Source: an uncultured Opitutaceae bacterium (GTDB lineage Bacteria; Verrucomicrobiota; Verrucomicrobiia; Opitutales; Opitutaceae). Taken from it: a stretch of DNA of 64,000 bases. The stretch covers positions 1 to 64,000 of the forward strand of contig CAIOZY010000046.1 in assembly GCA_903862935.1 (NCBI GenBank), written 5' to 3'. The position numbers and the translations under genes are program-made. Shown one piece after another: positions 41,886 through 50,395 of this stretch. The stretch's first letter is position 1; every line of letters starts with the position of its first letter. The notes beneath the pieces are model-generated. The model was given only the letters and a program-made list of their open reading frames with translations. It made no database searches and was not told the origin of the DNA.

Positions 41886-43421
41886 TCAGAGGGCCTCGGC
41901 GAGCAGCTTCACGTCGTAAAGCCACCAGGATCCGTCGCGGCGCTCGACCCGCGCTAGGCACTGGCTGCCCTCCTTGAGGGGCCGCATCTGGTCGCGAGAG
42001 GCGAAGAAGACGTGCTGGCCCGGTTCCAGCAGTCCGGGAATCAGGCCGGTCTCGATCACCAGGGTACCAAAGTCGGGGGACAGGGAGACGATGCTGCCGC
42101 TGATAGGGTAACCGAGGAGCTGCTCGGGGGTCGCCCCGCAGTTGCAGTTTGTGTTGGCTGCCTCGAGCAACTGGCGCTCCGGCACCGTCACGGCGACCGT
42201 GCGCACGACCGGCCCGGGGGCCGTGTAGGCCACGATGGCGCGGGGCTTGGCGTGGCCCCCTGTAAAGTCGGAGACAAGTGCAAGCCGCGGCGATGCCGCA
42301 GGGCATCCGGAGGCCGGCACACCGAGGGTTATCGGGGCCCCGGCCTCAAGTTCCGGGGAAACCCGGCAGAGCCGAACTTCACCCGTCGCGGATCCCGCGG
42401 CAGGGGCCACCCAGCTGACCAGAGCGGCTCCGTCGTGGATCAGCGCCACCGAAGGCCGCCCGGAGCCGATACCGTCGGCCAGCCGGATCGGCATCAGGAA
42501 GCGGGTGCCCGCGTCCGAGGAGGACGAGTAGAGCAGGCGGGGGTCCTCGTCGGCTCCGGTGAACCAGGCAGCCGCAAGGCGGCTCCCGTCGGCCGCGATC
42601 GCCGGCCCGGCAACCTGCGCCGGAGAGGGGGCCCCGTGCGGGATCCAGTTGTCCGGCGAGAGCACATGGCGATCCTCCCAGCGCCGGCCGTGCAGGCGCG
42701 CAATGGCGATGTCGCGCGCGCCTTCGTCGGCGATTGCCCGGTACAGAAGGACTGCGCCGCCGTCGAGAAGCTCAGCCATCTGCGGCTGGCAGCCCTCGCT
42801 CACCGAAGGGTCAAACGCGTAGTCCGGGGCGATGGTCATGGGCCCGGACAGAAACCTCAGGAAAAGAGCCGTCTTTCCGGCCGAGCGGGCGTCGAGCCAG
42901 GCGGCGAGGACCCGGCCATCCTGGAGTGTGGCGAGGCTCACCTGCCCGGCGGAGCGGCTTTCCTTGGAGAGGGGAAGGGGCGGGCTCCACGTTGCGCCTT
43001 CGTCGTCAGACTGGCTCACCAGGACCGTCGGGCCGGGTTGCCGGACAGTCCAGGCTGCCGCGAGGTGGCCTTTCGCGCTCGCGGTGATCGCCGGAGAGTC
43101 GTCGCCATCGGTCCAGCCGGTGGCGCTGGCAATCACGCGGGGCGAACCCCACCGTCCTGAGGCGGGATCGAAGTGGGCGCAGCGCACGACAGGGGCAGCG
43201 GCGGCTGCGGGGGGGGGCAGGGGCTGCGGGACCTCGATCCAGGCGAGCCAAACCCCTCCATCGCGGTCGGCGGAGAAAACCGCCGCGCGGGACCCCGGAC
43301 CCGCAGGCGAGGGGATCCCCGTCTGCTCGATCGGAAACAGGGCGGCCGAGCCGGCGCCCCGGGCTGCCTCGGGTGCCAAGGCGAGCACGGCTGCGGCGGT
43401 CAGTGTCGCGGCGAGGCGCAT
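41886..43421 (-). CDS. Exported BNR/sialidase-fold protein with CusF-like C-terminal domain
   Basis: A 511-residue exported protein with a signal peptide (MRLAATLTAAAVLALAPEAA). The body repeats Asp-box-like turns of a beta-propeller (VLVSQSDDEGATWSPPLPLS; RLLYSSSSDAGTRFLMPIRL), as in exo-sialidases and other BNR proteins, but I cannot see a complete sialidase active site. A Cys motif NTNCNCGAT follows, then about 70 residues shaped like the CusF/CopB copper-binding domain (ISGSIVSLSPDFGTLVIETG, IPGLLEPGQHVFF, RVERRDGSWWLYDV) but without the Met-Pro-Ala-Met-Thr metal motif. The gene overlaps modB by ATGA. Enzymatic function unproven. Confidence 0.65.
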   Translation of the reverse strand: MRLAATLTAAAVLALAPEAARGAGSAALFPIEQTGIPSPAGPGSRAAVFSADRDGGVWLAWIEVPQPLPPPAAAAAPVVRCAHFDPASGRWGSPRVIASATGWTDGDDSPAITASAKGHLAAAWTVRQPGPTVLVSQSDDEGATWSPPLPLSKESRSAGQVSLATLQDGRVLAAWLDARSAGKTALFLRFLSGPMTIAPDYAFDPSVSEGCQPQMAELLDGGAVLLYRAIADEGARDIAIARLHGRRWEDRHVLSPDNWIPHGAPSPAQVAGPAIAADGSRLAAAWFTGADEDPRLLYSSSSDAGTRFLMPIRLADGIGSGRPSVALIHDGAALVSWVAPAAGSATGEVRLCRVSPELEAGAPITLGVPASGCPAASPRLALVSDFTGGHAKPRAIVAYTAPGPVVRTVAVTVPERQLLEAANTNCNCGATPEQLLGYPISGSIVSLSPDFGTLVIETGLIPGLLEPGQHVFFASRDQMRPLKEGSQCLARVERRDGSWWLYDVKLLAEAL

Positions 43422-44122
43422 CAGGTCTTCAATAGCCGATTGTGCCGGCGTTGCAAGAGAGTGACGGCCATCAACAGCGCAAAGGACATCACCAGCAGCA
43501 GGGCGGCGAAGGCGTGGGCCTGGTCGTAGTCGAGCGCCTGAACGGTGTCGTACAGTTCGATGCTCGCCACCTTGGTCACCCCGGGGATCGAGCCGCCGAT
43601 CATCAGGACGACCCCGAACTCGCCCAGCGTGTGGGCGAAGCCGAGGGTCAGCCCTGCGGCGATCCCGCGCCAGGCCAGCGGCAGGTGAAGGCGCTGCCAG
43701 ACCCTCCGGGGGGATGCCCCGAGTGCCGCCCCGGCGTCGAGCAGGTCCTTCGGAACGGCCCGCAGCGCCGCCTGGAACGGCTGCACGGCGAAAGGCAGCG
43801 AATAGAACACCGAGGCGATCACAAGCCCGGTGAACGAGAAGGCGAGCGAGGTTCCCGTGAGGGCCCTCCACCAGCTGCCCGGGGCGTGGCGCGGGGAGAA
43901 GACCATCAGCATGTAGAAGCCGATCACCGTCGGGGGGAGGACCACCGGCAGGGTGACCAGCGCCTCGACGGCGGGCGCGAGCCTGCAGCGGGTCGTGTTC
44001 AGCCAGTGGGCGATCGGCAGGCCCACGGCGGCCAGGACCGCTGTCGTGGTGGCCGCAAGCCTCAGGGTCAGGGCCAGGGACTGCCACGCCGGGGCGGGAA
44101 GGCCGAGGAACCCGGAATTCAT
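43421..44122 (-). CDS. modB: Molybdate ABC transporter permease (orphan)
   Basis: A 233-residue inner-membrane permease with about five helices. Family motifs are VTLPVVLPPTVIGFYMLM near residues 55-75, the EAA loop DAGAALGASPRRVWQRLHLP that contacts the ATPase, and TLGFAHTLGEFGVVLMIGGS, all characteristic of ModB. The molybdate-binding ModA and the ATPase ModC are not in the window. Instead modB lies between glmS and the BNR/CusF-like gene with four-base overlaps at both ends, so the three are one translational unit. Tungstate or another oxyanion is an alternative substrate. Confidence 0.88.
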   Translation of the reverse strand: MNSGFLGLPAPAWQSLALTLRLAATTTAVLAAVGLPIAHWLNTTRCRLAPAVEALVTLPVVLPPTVIGFYMLMVFSPRHAPGSWWRALTGTSLAFSFTGLVIASVFYSLPFAVQPFQAALRAVPKDLLDAGAALGASPRRVWQRLHLPLAWRGIAAGLTLGFAHTLGEFGVVLMIGGSIPGVTKVASIELYDTVQALDYDQAHAFAALLLVMSFALLMAVTLLQRRHNRLLKT

Positions 44123-45972
44123 TCGACTGTGACGGACTTGGCGAGGTTGCGAGGCTTGTCCACGTCGCAGCCCCGCTCGACGGCGATGTAATAGCTGAGC
44201 AGCTGCACCGGGATCGCGGCGACGATCGGCAGGACTGCCTCGTGGCAGTCCGGAATCGAGATCACGGCGTCGGCCAGGCCGGCCGGGATCTCAGAACCCT
44301 CGGTCGTCACGGCGATGATCGGGCCCTTGCGGGCCTTGAGCTCCTGGATGCTGGAGACGATCTTGTTGAAGAGCTCCCCCTTCGGGGCGAGGACGACGCT
44401 GGGGCACTTCTCGCTGATGAGGGCGATCGGCCCGTGCTTCATCTCGGCGGCGGGATACCCCTCGGCGTGGATGTAGGAGATCTCCTTCAGCTTGAGGGCG
44501 CCCTCGAGGGCGATCGGAAACAGCGACAGCCGGCCCAGGAAGAGGAAGTCGCTCGAGGCGGCGTAGCGCCGGGCGATGTCCCGGATATGCGGCGCCTGGG
44601 CGAGGACCCGCCGGACGAGGTCGGGGGCCCCCTTCAGGGCGTTCACGTACTGGACCCCGTCTGCGAAACTCATGTCGCGCATCCGGGCGACGTAGAGGGC
44701 CACCATCGCCCCGATCATCAGCTGCGAGGTGAACGCCTTGGTCGAGGCGACCCCGATCTCGGGGCCGACGTGCTGGAAGATGCCCCCGTCGGACTCCCGG
44801 GCGATCGTCGAGCCGACCGAGTTGTTGATCGCCAGGACCCGGTAACCCTTGCGCTTGGCCTCCCGCAGGGCCGCCAGGGTGTCGATCGTCTCGCCGGACT
44901 GGCTCATGACGAAAAACAGGGTCGAGCGGCCCAAGGGGGAGTTGCGGTAGCGGAACTCCGAGGCGTAGTCGACCTCGACCGGGAGCCGGGCGAAGCGCTC
45001 AATCAGGTGCTCGGCGACCAGGCACGCGTGCCAGGCCGAGCCGCAGGCACAGAACATGAAGCGGTCGACCTGGGCGAAGTCGCCCGCGGTCAGGTTGAGC
45101 CCCCCGAACTGCGCCGTGCTCCCGTCCTCGGAGAAGCGCCCCCGCATGCTGTTTTCCAGCGCTAGCGGCTGCTCGAAGATCTCCTTCTCCATGAAGTGCT
45201 CGTAGGTTCCGAGCTCGGCGTCGGCGACTGACCAGGTGATCCGGTCCATGACGGGCGAGACGTCGGCCTGGTCGAGGGTCGTGATGGTGAAGGCCTTCGG
45301 CGTCAGGTGGACGATCTCCCCGTCCTTGAGGTAGACTACGTTCTGGGTGCGGCCCACCAGGGCGCTCGCGTCGCTTGCGATCAGGTATTCGGCCTCCCCC
45401 ACGCCCAGGATCAGCGGCGAGGCCTTGCGGGCGGCGACGATCTCGTTGGGCGCCTCCACACACAGGGCGGCGATTCCGTAGGTCCCCTCGACGTGGCGAA
45501 GGGTCTTGCGGACGCTCTCCAGGAAGCGGACGGAAGGACCGGCGGCCGCGTCCTCCTTCGCGTAGTGATAGGCGATCAGGTTGCAGAGGACCTCGGTGTC
45601 GGTCTCGGACTTGAAGGTGAAGCCCTTGCCCAGAAGGAAGGTCTTCATCTGGGCGTAGTTCTCGATGACCCCGTTGTGGATCAGGGCGAACTTGCCGTCG
45701 CTGCTCAGGTGCGGGTGGGCGTTGGCGTCGGTCACCGCCCCGTGGGTCGCCCAGCGGGTGTGGCCGATCCCGCTCGTTGCGGACAGGGGGTGCTCTGCCT
45801 CCTCCTGGGCCAGCCGGTCGACGCGGCCCGCCTTCTTGATCACGACGAGGCGGCCGTTCTGCTGGGCGGCGAGGCCTGCAGAGTCGTAGCCGCGATACTC
45901 CAAGCGCTTGAGCCCCTCAACGATGATGGGGGCGGCTCGGTGCTTGCCGATGTAGGCTATGATTCCGCACAT
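44119..45972 (-). CDS. glmS: Glutamine-fructose-6-phosphate aminotransferase
   Basis: A 617-residue GlmS, the first committed step of hexosamine and peptidoglycan precursor synthesis (fructose 6-phosphate plus glutamine to glucosamine 6-phosphate). The start puts the nucleophilic cysteine at position 2 (MCGIIAYIG), as the Ntn glutaminase requires; upstream in-frame codons are spurious. YRGYDSAGLA and GIGHTRWATHG bind glutamine. Two SIS domains follow (SQSGETIDTLAALREAKRKG; ASTKAFTSQL), and the C-terminus KSVTVE is conserved. It diverges from glgC across 70 bp. No glmS ribozyme is recognisable in that short leader. The stop overlaps modB. Confidence 0.96.
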   Translation of the reverse strand: MCGIIAYIGKHRAAPIIVEGLKRLEYRGYDSAGLAAQQNGRLVVIKKAGRVDRLAQEEAEHPLSATSGIGHTRWATHGAVTDANAHPHLSSDGKFALIHNGVIENYAQMKTFLLGKGFTFKSETDTEVLCNLIAYHYAKEDAAAGPSVRFLESVRKTLRHVEGTYGIAALCVEAPNEIVAARKASPLILGVGEAEYLIASDASALVGRTQNVVYLKDGEIVHLTPKAFTITTLDQADVSPVMDRITWSVADAELGTYEHFMEKEIFEQPLALENSMRGRFSEDGSTAQFGGLNLTAGDFAQVDRFMFCACGSAWHACLVAEHLIERFARLPVEVDYASEFRYRNSPLGRSTLFFVMSQSGETIDTLAALREAKRKGYRVLAINNSVGSTIARESDGGIFQHVGPEIGVASTKAFTSQLMIGAMVALYVARMRDMSFADGVQYVNALKGAPDLVRRVLAQAPHIRDIARRYAASSDFLFLGRLSLFPIALEGALKLKEISYIHAEGYPAAEMKHGPIALISEKCPSVVLAPKGELFNKIVSSIQELKARKGPIIAVTTEGSEIPAGLADAVISIPDCHEAVLPIVAAIPVQLLSYYIAVERGCDVDKPRNLAKSVTVE

Positions 45973-46042
45973 AAATTTCAGGAATTGGTTGGCCAAACTA
46001 AATGCCGACGGCAATTCTTGGGCAAGGTTAGAAGCTCTCCCC

Positions 46043-47335
46043 ATGCCTTCCGAAAAAAAAGTCCTTGCTGTGATTATGGGCGGCGGCCGCGGCACGCGGC
46101 TCTCGCCGCTCACCCTGGAGCGTTGCAAGCCGGCCGTGCCTCTGGCCGGCAAGTACCGCCTGGTCGACATCCCGATCAGCAACTGCATCAACTCCTCAAT
46201 CAACCGGATCTTCCTGCTGTCGCAGTTCAACACGGCTTCCCTCCACCGCCACATTCGGAGCACCTACCGGTTTGATCCGTTCGACGGGGGTTTTGTTGAC
46301 ATCCTGTCGGCGGAGCAGACGGAGAAGAGCATGGACTGGTACCAGGGCACGGCCGACGCCGTGCGCCGCAACCTGGTGCACTTCCGGACCTCCCCGCACG
46401 ACCTAATCCTGATCCTCTCGGGCGACCAGCTGTACCGGATGGACTTCCGCGAGATCATCGAGCACCACCGCGCCGCAAAGTCCGACGTCACCATCGCCGC
46501 GATCCCCGTTCCCGCCTCTAAGGTCGAGGGCTACGGATTGATGCGGGTCGACGAGGACCTGCAGATCCGGCAGTTCGTGGAGAAGCCGAAGGACCCCGCG
46601 GTGATCGCAAGCCTGGCCGTCGGACCCTCGGTCGAGGCCCAGCTGAAGGAGCGCTCGGCCGAGAAGCGCTGCCTGGCCTCAATGGGCATCTACGTCTTCA
46701 ACAAGTCGGTCCTCGCGGAAGCCCTCGACAACTCCATGACGGACTTCGGCCGCGAGGTGATCCCCAATCTCCTCGGGCGCAAGAAACTGTGCGCGCACCT
46801 CTTCGAGGGCTATTGGGAGGACATCGGAACCGTGCGGTCCTTCTTCGAGGCGAACCTGGCGCTCGCCCAGCCGCTGCCCCCGTTCAACTTCTTCGAGCCC
46901 GAGGCGCCGATCTACACCCAGGAAAATTACCTGCCCGCCTCGAAGTTTAACCGCTGCGCTATCGACAGCGTGGTGATCGGGGACGGCTCGATCATCACCG
47001 ACTCGTCCATCCACCACTGCGTTCTGGGAATCCGCAGCTACGTGGGGGAGGGGAGCTCCCTCGAGGACGTGATCGTGATGGGCGCCGACTATTACGAGAC
47101 CACCGAGCAGCTCCGGCACAACGCCGAGAAGAAGCGGCCGAACATCGGAATCGGCAAGGGGTGCCGCATCCGGCGCGCGATCATCGACAAGAACGCGCGG
47201 ATAGGCGACGGGGTCAGGCTTTCGCCGGTGGGCAAGGCCGACGGGAGCTACGCCGACGGAGCGGTCATCATCCGCGAGGGGATCCTGATCGTGGTCAAGG
47301 GAGCAATCCTGCCGGCGGGCATGGTGATCGAGTAA
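46043..47335 (+). CDS. glgC: Glucose-1-phosphate adenylyltransferase
   Basis: A 430-residue ADP-glucose pyrophosphorylase for glycogen synthesis. Motifs are the nucleotide loop VIMGGGRGTRLSPLTLERCK, KYRLVDIPISNCINS, YQGTADAVRRN, LSGDQLYRMDF, the sugar-phosphate EGYWEDIGTVRSFFEANLAL, and a C-terminal left-handed beta helix (hexapeptide repeats from about residue 300) ending VVKGAILPAGMVIE. The chosen ATG gives MPSEKKVLAVIM; an open stretch upstream overlaps glmS. Length and motifs fit cyanobacterial/plant-like GlgC. The CHAD gene follows after 14 bp. Confidence 0.95.
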   Translation: MPSEKKVLAVIMGGGRGTRLSPLTLERCKPAVPLAGKYRLVDIPISNCINSSINRIFLLSQFNTASLHRHIRSTYRFDPFDGGFVDILSAEQTEKSMDWYQGTADAVRRNLVHFRTSPHDLILILSGDQLYRMDFREIIEHHRAAKSDVTIAAIPVPASKVEGYGLMRVDEDLQIRQFVEKPKDPAVIASLAVGPSVEAQLKERSAEKRCLASMGIYVFNKSVLAEALDNSMTDFGREVIPNLLGRKKLCAHLFEGYWEDIGTVRSFFEANLALAQPLPPFNFFEPEAPIYTQENYLPASKFNRCAIDSVVIGDGSIITDSSIHHCVLGIRSYVGEGSSLEDVIVMGADYYETTEQLRHNAEKKRPNIGIGKGCRIRRAIIDKNARIGDGVRLSPVGKADGSYADGAVIIREGILIVVKGAILPAGMVIE

Positions 47336-47349
47336 GCAGTCTGAGGGAA

Positions 47350-48264
47350 ATGGGGGAGCGTCTGTCATCCGACGGAGAAAGCGCCGCCCAGCCCGGAGCG
47401 GGTTGGCGAGGGATCGGCTTGGGCGAGGCGGTCCGCAGGCTCGCGGCGTGCCGCCTGGAGGCGTTTCTCCGGAACGCTCCTGGGGCGGCCTGCGGCGAGG
47501 ATCCTGAGGCCCTGCATTGCGCGCGGATCGCGATCCGCAGGCTGAGGTACGTTCTGAGGACTTTTCGCGGCCCACTCAAGGGGACCGGAGCCCGCCAGGC
47601 CGAGCGGGACCTGCAGCGCGTGAACCGGGCGCTCGGCTCGGTGCGGGACTCCGATGTGGGGCTCGAGCTTATGGGCGAGGAGTCGGTCGTCCGGGCGGTC
47701 GGGGAGAACCGGCGGTGGCCTCGCTTTCTCGAGCACCACAGGCAGGCCCGGCGGCTGCGGCTGCCGGTATTGCGGCGGCACCTGCGGGGAAGCTCCTATG
47801 CGGCGCTCAAGCGCCGGCTTGAGCGCCTTGTCACCTCCGAGATCCCGGCAGTCAGCTCGGTCCGCTCTCCCGAGGGGCTGGCCCGGCGGGCCTTGGAAAA
47901 GGCGCTCGCCCGGGCGCTCAAGATCGGCCGGTGGCGCCGGAGCGGCTCCCTCAAGAAGGTCCACCGGCTCAGGATCGAACTGCGCCGGATCCGCTACCTT
48001 ACAGAGGATTTTCAGGACATCCTCGGTCCCGAAGGCGAGCGGCTGCGCAGACGCGCCCACCGGATCGAGCGTTCGCTCGGACGGATCCGCGACCTCGGCT
48101 CGGCCCAGGCCCATCTCGCGGAATACGGACCGCCGGCGCCCCGGGCGCTCCTCCGGGAGCTCGACAGGCTCGCCTGCGCCGAGCGGAAGACCGTGGAGAG
48201 CAGATGGACACGCCTGGCCGAACCCCGGTTTCTCAGGGCCGTCGGGCTCGAGCTCAAAGGCTAG
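47350..48264 (+). CDS. CHAD domain protein
   Basis: A 304-residue, Arg/Leu-rich helical protein with two halves of the CHAD fold. HCARIAIRRLRYVLRTFRGP and VHRLRIELRRIRYLTEDFQ are the conserved His/Arg-rich helices of each half. CHAD domains bind polyphosphate, and family members associate with polyphosphate granules or metal. No CYTH domain is fused. It follows glgC closely, so it may be co-transcribed, linking carbon storage and polyphosphate (inference). Its TAG stop shares a CTAG palindrome with the convergent gene, as at 3830-3833. Confidence 0.85.
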   Translation: MGERLSSDGESAAQPGAGWRGIGLGEAVRRLAACRLEAFLRNAPGAACGEDPEALHCARIAIRRLRYVLRTFRGPLKGTGARQAERDLQRVNRALGSVRDSDVGLELMGEESVVRAVGENRRWPRFLEHHRQARRLRLPVLRRHLRGSSYAALKRRLERLVTSEIPAVSSVRSPEGLARRALEKALARALKIGRWRRSGSLKKVHRLRIELRRIRYLTEDFQDILGPEGERLRRRAHRIERSLGRIRDLGSAQAHLAEYGPPAPRALLRELDRLACAERKTVESRWTRLAEPRFLRAVGLELKG

Positions 48265-49019
48265 GCGTCGGTTAATTCCGAGAGGTCGATCTTGCCGCCC
48301 TGGGCGGTCTTGAAGGCCGCCCTGAGCTTGGCCAGGCCCCGCCTCTCGATGTCGGCGACCGTAGTCTCCCGCAGCATGAAGATGTTGGCGATCTGCTTGT
48401 GGCTGATCTGGCTTCGGACGGTGCGGTCTGTGGAGTAGTGGCGGCTCACGTGGGCCATCTTCTGCGGGTTTTTCTGGCCCTTGCCGGCCTTCTCGAAGGC
48501 GTAGGGGTAGTGCACGACCCAGTCCCGGATTCCGCCGACGGCCCAGTCGATGACAACCTCGGTCTTGACGGGCTTGCGGGTGACCGACTTCTGCGATGGG
48601 TAGCGCAGAAGGGCCTCAAGGCAGATGTCCAGGGTGCGCAGGAAATTGTGCCCGAGAAGGAGCACGCGGGCGATGGCCTTGGCCTGGAGGGGGTTCTTCA
48701 GAGCGGCGAACACCAGCTCCTGGCCCTCCTTGGCGCAGCGCTCCTTCACCGCCAGCGCCTCCCGGATAAACCGGTCCCGGTTGCCGTCGGGGATCTGGGA
48801 CCACAGGGAAAAACACGTCTCGGTGACGCTCCGCAGGGCCTCCCACAGCTGCACCTGGCGGCGCAGGTAGGCGACGCGGGTCTGGTCCTCGATCTCCCGG
48901 CTCTGGAGCATGAGGTCCGTGACATGGCAGCGCACCTGCAGTTCGGCCCTGGGGGTTCCCGGGATCGAGAAGTCGGCGAGCGGTTCGCCCAGCGGGGGGT
49001 CGAGCGGATCGGGGTTCAT
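48261..49019 (-). CDS. Hypothetical protein with C-terminal HTH-like segment
   Basis: A 252-residue cytosolic protein beginning MNPDPLDPPLGEPLADFSIP. Mainly helical, with no membrane segment. The last 60 residues, SHKQIANIFMLRETTVADIE followed by RRGLAKLRAAF, read like the helix-turn-helix of sigma-region-4/LuxR proteins, and RHYSTDRTVRSQ precedes it. The middle (LKNPLQAKAIARVLLLGHNF; TRKPVKTEVVIDWAVGGIRD) is not recognised. A DNA-binding or regulatory role is plausible but unproven. The start is the ATG after a non-family upstream extension. It is followed by a converging CHAD gene. Confidence 0.65.
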   Translation of the reverse strand: MNPDPLDPPLGEPLADFSIPGTPRAELQVRCHVTDLMLQSREIEDQTRVAYLRRQVQLWEALRSVTETCFSLWSQIPDGNRDRFIREALAVKERCAKEGQELVFAALKNPLQAKAIARVLLLGHNFLRTLDICLEALLRYPSQKSVTRKPVKTEVVIDWAVGGIRDWVVHYPYAFEKAGKGQKNPQKMAHVSRHYSTDRTVRSQISHKQIANIFMLRETTVADIERRGLAKLRAAFKTAQGGKIDLSELTDA

Positions 49020-49033
49020 CGGTTGGGTCGCAC

Positions 49034-49381
49034 TCAGGCTGGGGAGTAGCGGGCCGCTCGTCGATCCGCTTCTCCGGATAGGCCCAGGGCGAGCATTTCG
49101 GCGCGGATCTCGCGCTCGAGGGGGCTGGCCGCCTCGACCTCCCGGAAATAGGTCCAGGCGTGGACCCTGCACTGGAGCACATGCCCCCGGCCCTGGCTCT
49201 CGTGGAAGATGCGCACCGGGGCGCTATGGGGGATCCAGCGGCCGGCCTTTGCCCCGCGGGACAGGTCCAGGGACAGGCGCTCCGCGATGGCGTGGATCAT
49301 CCCGCCCTCTTCCATCACCTGGCGCATCTCGACCGTGCTCAGCTGGAAATGGACGACATCCTTGACGTGCCGCACCGTCAT
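49034..49381 (-). CDS. Hypothetical protein
   Basis: A 115-residue cytosolic protein (start MTVRHVKDVVHFQLSTVEMR). It contains GGMIHAIAERLSLDLSRGAK and WIPHSAPVRIFHESQGRGHV, then CRVHAWTYFREVEAASPLER. No signal peptide, membrane helix or known motif. It sits between the STN-like gene (10 bp upstream) and the HTH-like gene (14 bp downstream) on one strand, suggesting a three-gene operon. Function unknown. Confidence 0.6.
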   Translation of the reverse strand: MTVRHVKDVVHFQLSTVEMRQVMEEGGMIHAIAERLSLDLSRGAKAGRWIPHSAPVRIFHESQGRGHVLQCRVHAWTYFREVEAASPLEREIRAEMLALGLSGEADRRAARYSPA

Positions 49382-49391
49382 GGAAAGAGCC

Positions 49392-49778
49392 TTAGCCGGC
49401 CGGCACGCCGGCTGCAAGCGGTCCGTCCGACTCAAGGAGCCGTGCGCGAAGGCGCAAGAGTTCGGAGCGCCGGTGCGCGGCCTCGGCGGGGCTCACCGCC
49501 TTGGGCCGCTCGAGGCAGTAGCCCCCGGCCGGGCCCTGCGGGACGACGACGAGGCCTGCCTGCCGCGCGGCCTCGGTGAGCGCCTGCTTCAGGTCCAGGC
49601 CAGAGAAGTCCCCGCTGATCGGCTCTTGGGCTCCGGCGCGGATGGTCACCGGGCAGTGGAACCGGGCCGACAGGATCCTCGCCGCGTTGCCGAGCGGTAT
49701 CGCCTCAAAGCGCAGGGGACCGGGTTCAGCGAGCAGGGCTAACGGGAGGAAGAACAGGGCCGAGGTGAAAAGTTTCAT
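49392..49778 (-). CDS. Exported STN (secretin/TonB short N-terminal)-like protein
   Basis: A 128-residue exported protein with a signal peptide (MKLFTSALFFLPLALLAEPG). The next about 70 residues (LRFEAIPLGNAARILSARFH, CPVTIRAGAQEPISGDFSGL, DLKQALTEAARQAGLVVVPQ) match the STN fold found at the N-terminus of secretins (PilQ, GspD) and TonB receptors. No secretin barrel follows, only a short charged tail. It may be an accessory periplasmic partner for the pilus/secretion system 5 kb away; that link is inference. First gene of a three-gene minus-strand group. Confidence 0.72.
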   Translation of the reverse strand: MKLFTSALFFLPLALLAEPGPLRFEAIPLGNAARILSARFHCPVTIRAGAQEPISGDFSGLDLKQALTEAARQAGLVVVPQGPAGGYCLERPKAVSPAEAAHRRSELLRLRARLLESDGPLAAGVPAG

Positions 49779-49860
49779 GAAGGGGGCTAAACTGCTGCTA
49801 TGATTGTTCCAGACACACTAAGTATAACATGCGAGTTCGCGCCATCAGTCGTGACAAGCC

Positions 49861-50349
49861 ATGTCCTTTCCCTCCCTCCCATCGCCCTTTGGCGTCACCC
49901 ATCCCCTCGGCCTTCCGCGCCCCATCGAACGGGATAACTTCTTTGGCGCGCAGGCCCGGTTTTTCGCCGCCAACCTGATGCCGGTTCCCACCGGCTGCCT
50001 GGCTCATTTCGACGAGGCGGTCTACCGGCCGCACACGGCGGTGATCGCCGGCCTGCTGGCCGGGCTCGAGCCAGGATGGGGCCGCCTTGAGGTCGTCGGC
50101 GACCCGCCGCGGTACTGCCTGCTGCGGGACGGTTTCCCGTGCGAGGTGCCTTCCAAGTTCCAGCCTCTTTTGCCCGAACCCCCTCGGGTGAGGCTCGAGG
50201 CCGTCCTGGAGCACTTCAGCCGCTGCCGGAAGGTGGCGCCGCCGCTGCAGCTGTTAGACATCCTGACCCTCGTCGCCGAGGACCTGGGCCCGGCCCGGTT
50301 CGCCTCGGCAACCGCTGGGCATCCCTGGGTCGCCGAGTACCTGCGCTGA
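49861..50349 (+). CDS. Hypothetical protein
   Basis: A 162-residue cytosolic protein beginning MSFPSLPSPFGVTHPLGLPR. It contains YRPHTAVIAGLLAGLEPGWG, RLEVVGDPPRYCLLRDGFPC and VAPPLQLLDILTLVAEDLGP. No signal, membrane segment or recognised domain. The gene stands alone, divergent from the STN-like gene across about 80 bp, and its TGA stop lies inside a hairpin (50347-50368). Composition and codon use look like a real gene. Confidence 0.6.
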   Translation: MSFPSLPSPFGVTHPLGLPRPIERDNFFGAQARFFAANLMPVPTGCLAHFDEAVYRPHTAVIAGLLAGLEPGWGRLEVVGDPPRYCLLRDGFPCEVPSKFQPLLPEPPRVRLEAVLEHFSRCRKVAPPLQLLDILTLVAEDLGPARFASATAGHPWVAEYLR

Positions 50350-50368
50350 CAGGGCCATAGCCCTGTCA
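50347..50368. terminator. Perfect hairpin, probable bidirectional terminator
   Basis: Nine-base perfect arms TGACAGGGC (50347-50355) and GCCCTGTCA (50360-50368) around a CATA loop. It contains the TGA stop of the plus-strand hypothetical gene and lies just past the end of the convergent giant repeat gene. No T-tract follows, so it would act as a weak or Rho-helped bidirectional terminator. Confidence 0.5.
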
Positions 50369-50395
50369 TGCGGCATTTCGAGCTGGGAACCCAAC

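Noticed and set aside
45973-46042. glmS ribozyme in the leader of glmS
   Set aside because: Only 70 bp separate the divergent genes, too short for the ribozyme, and no matching core is visible.
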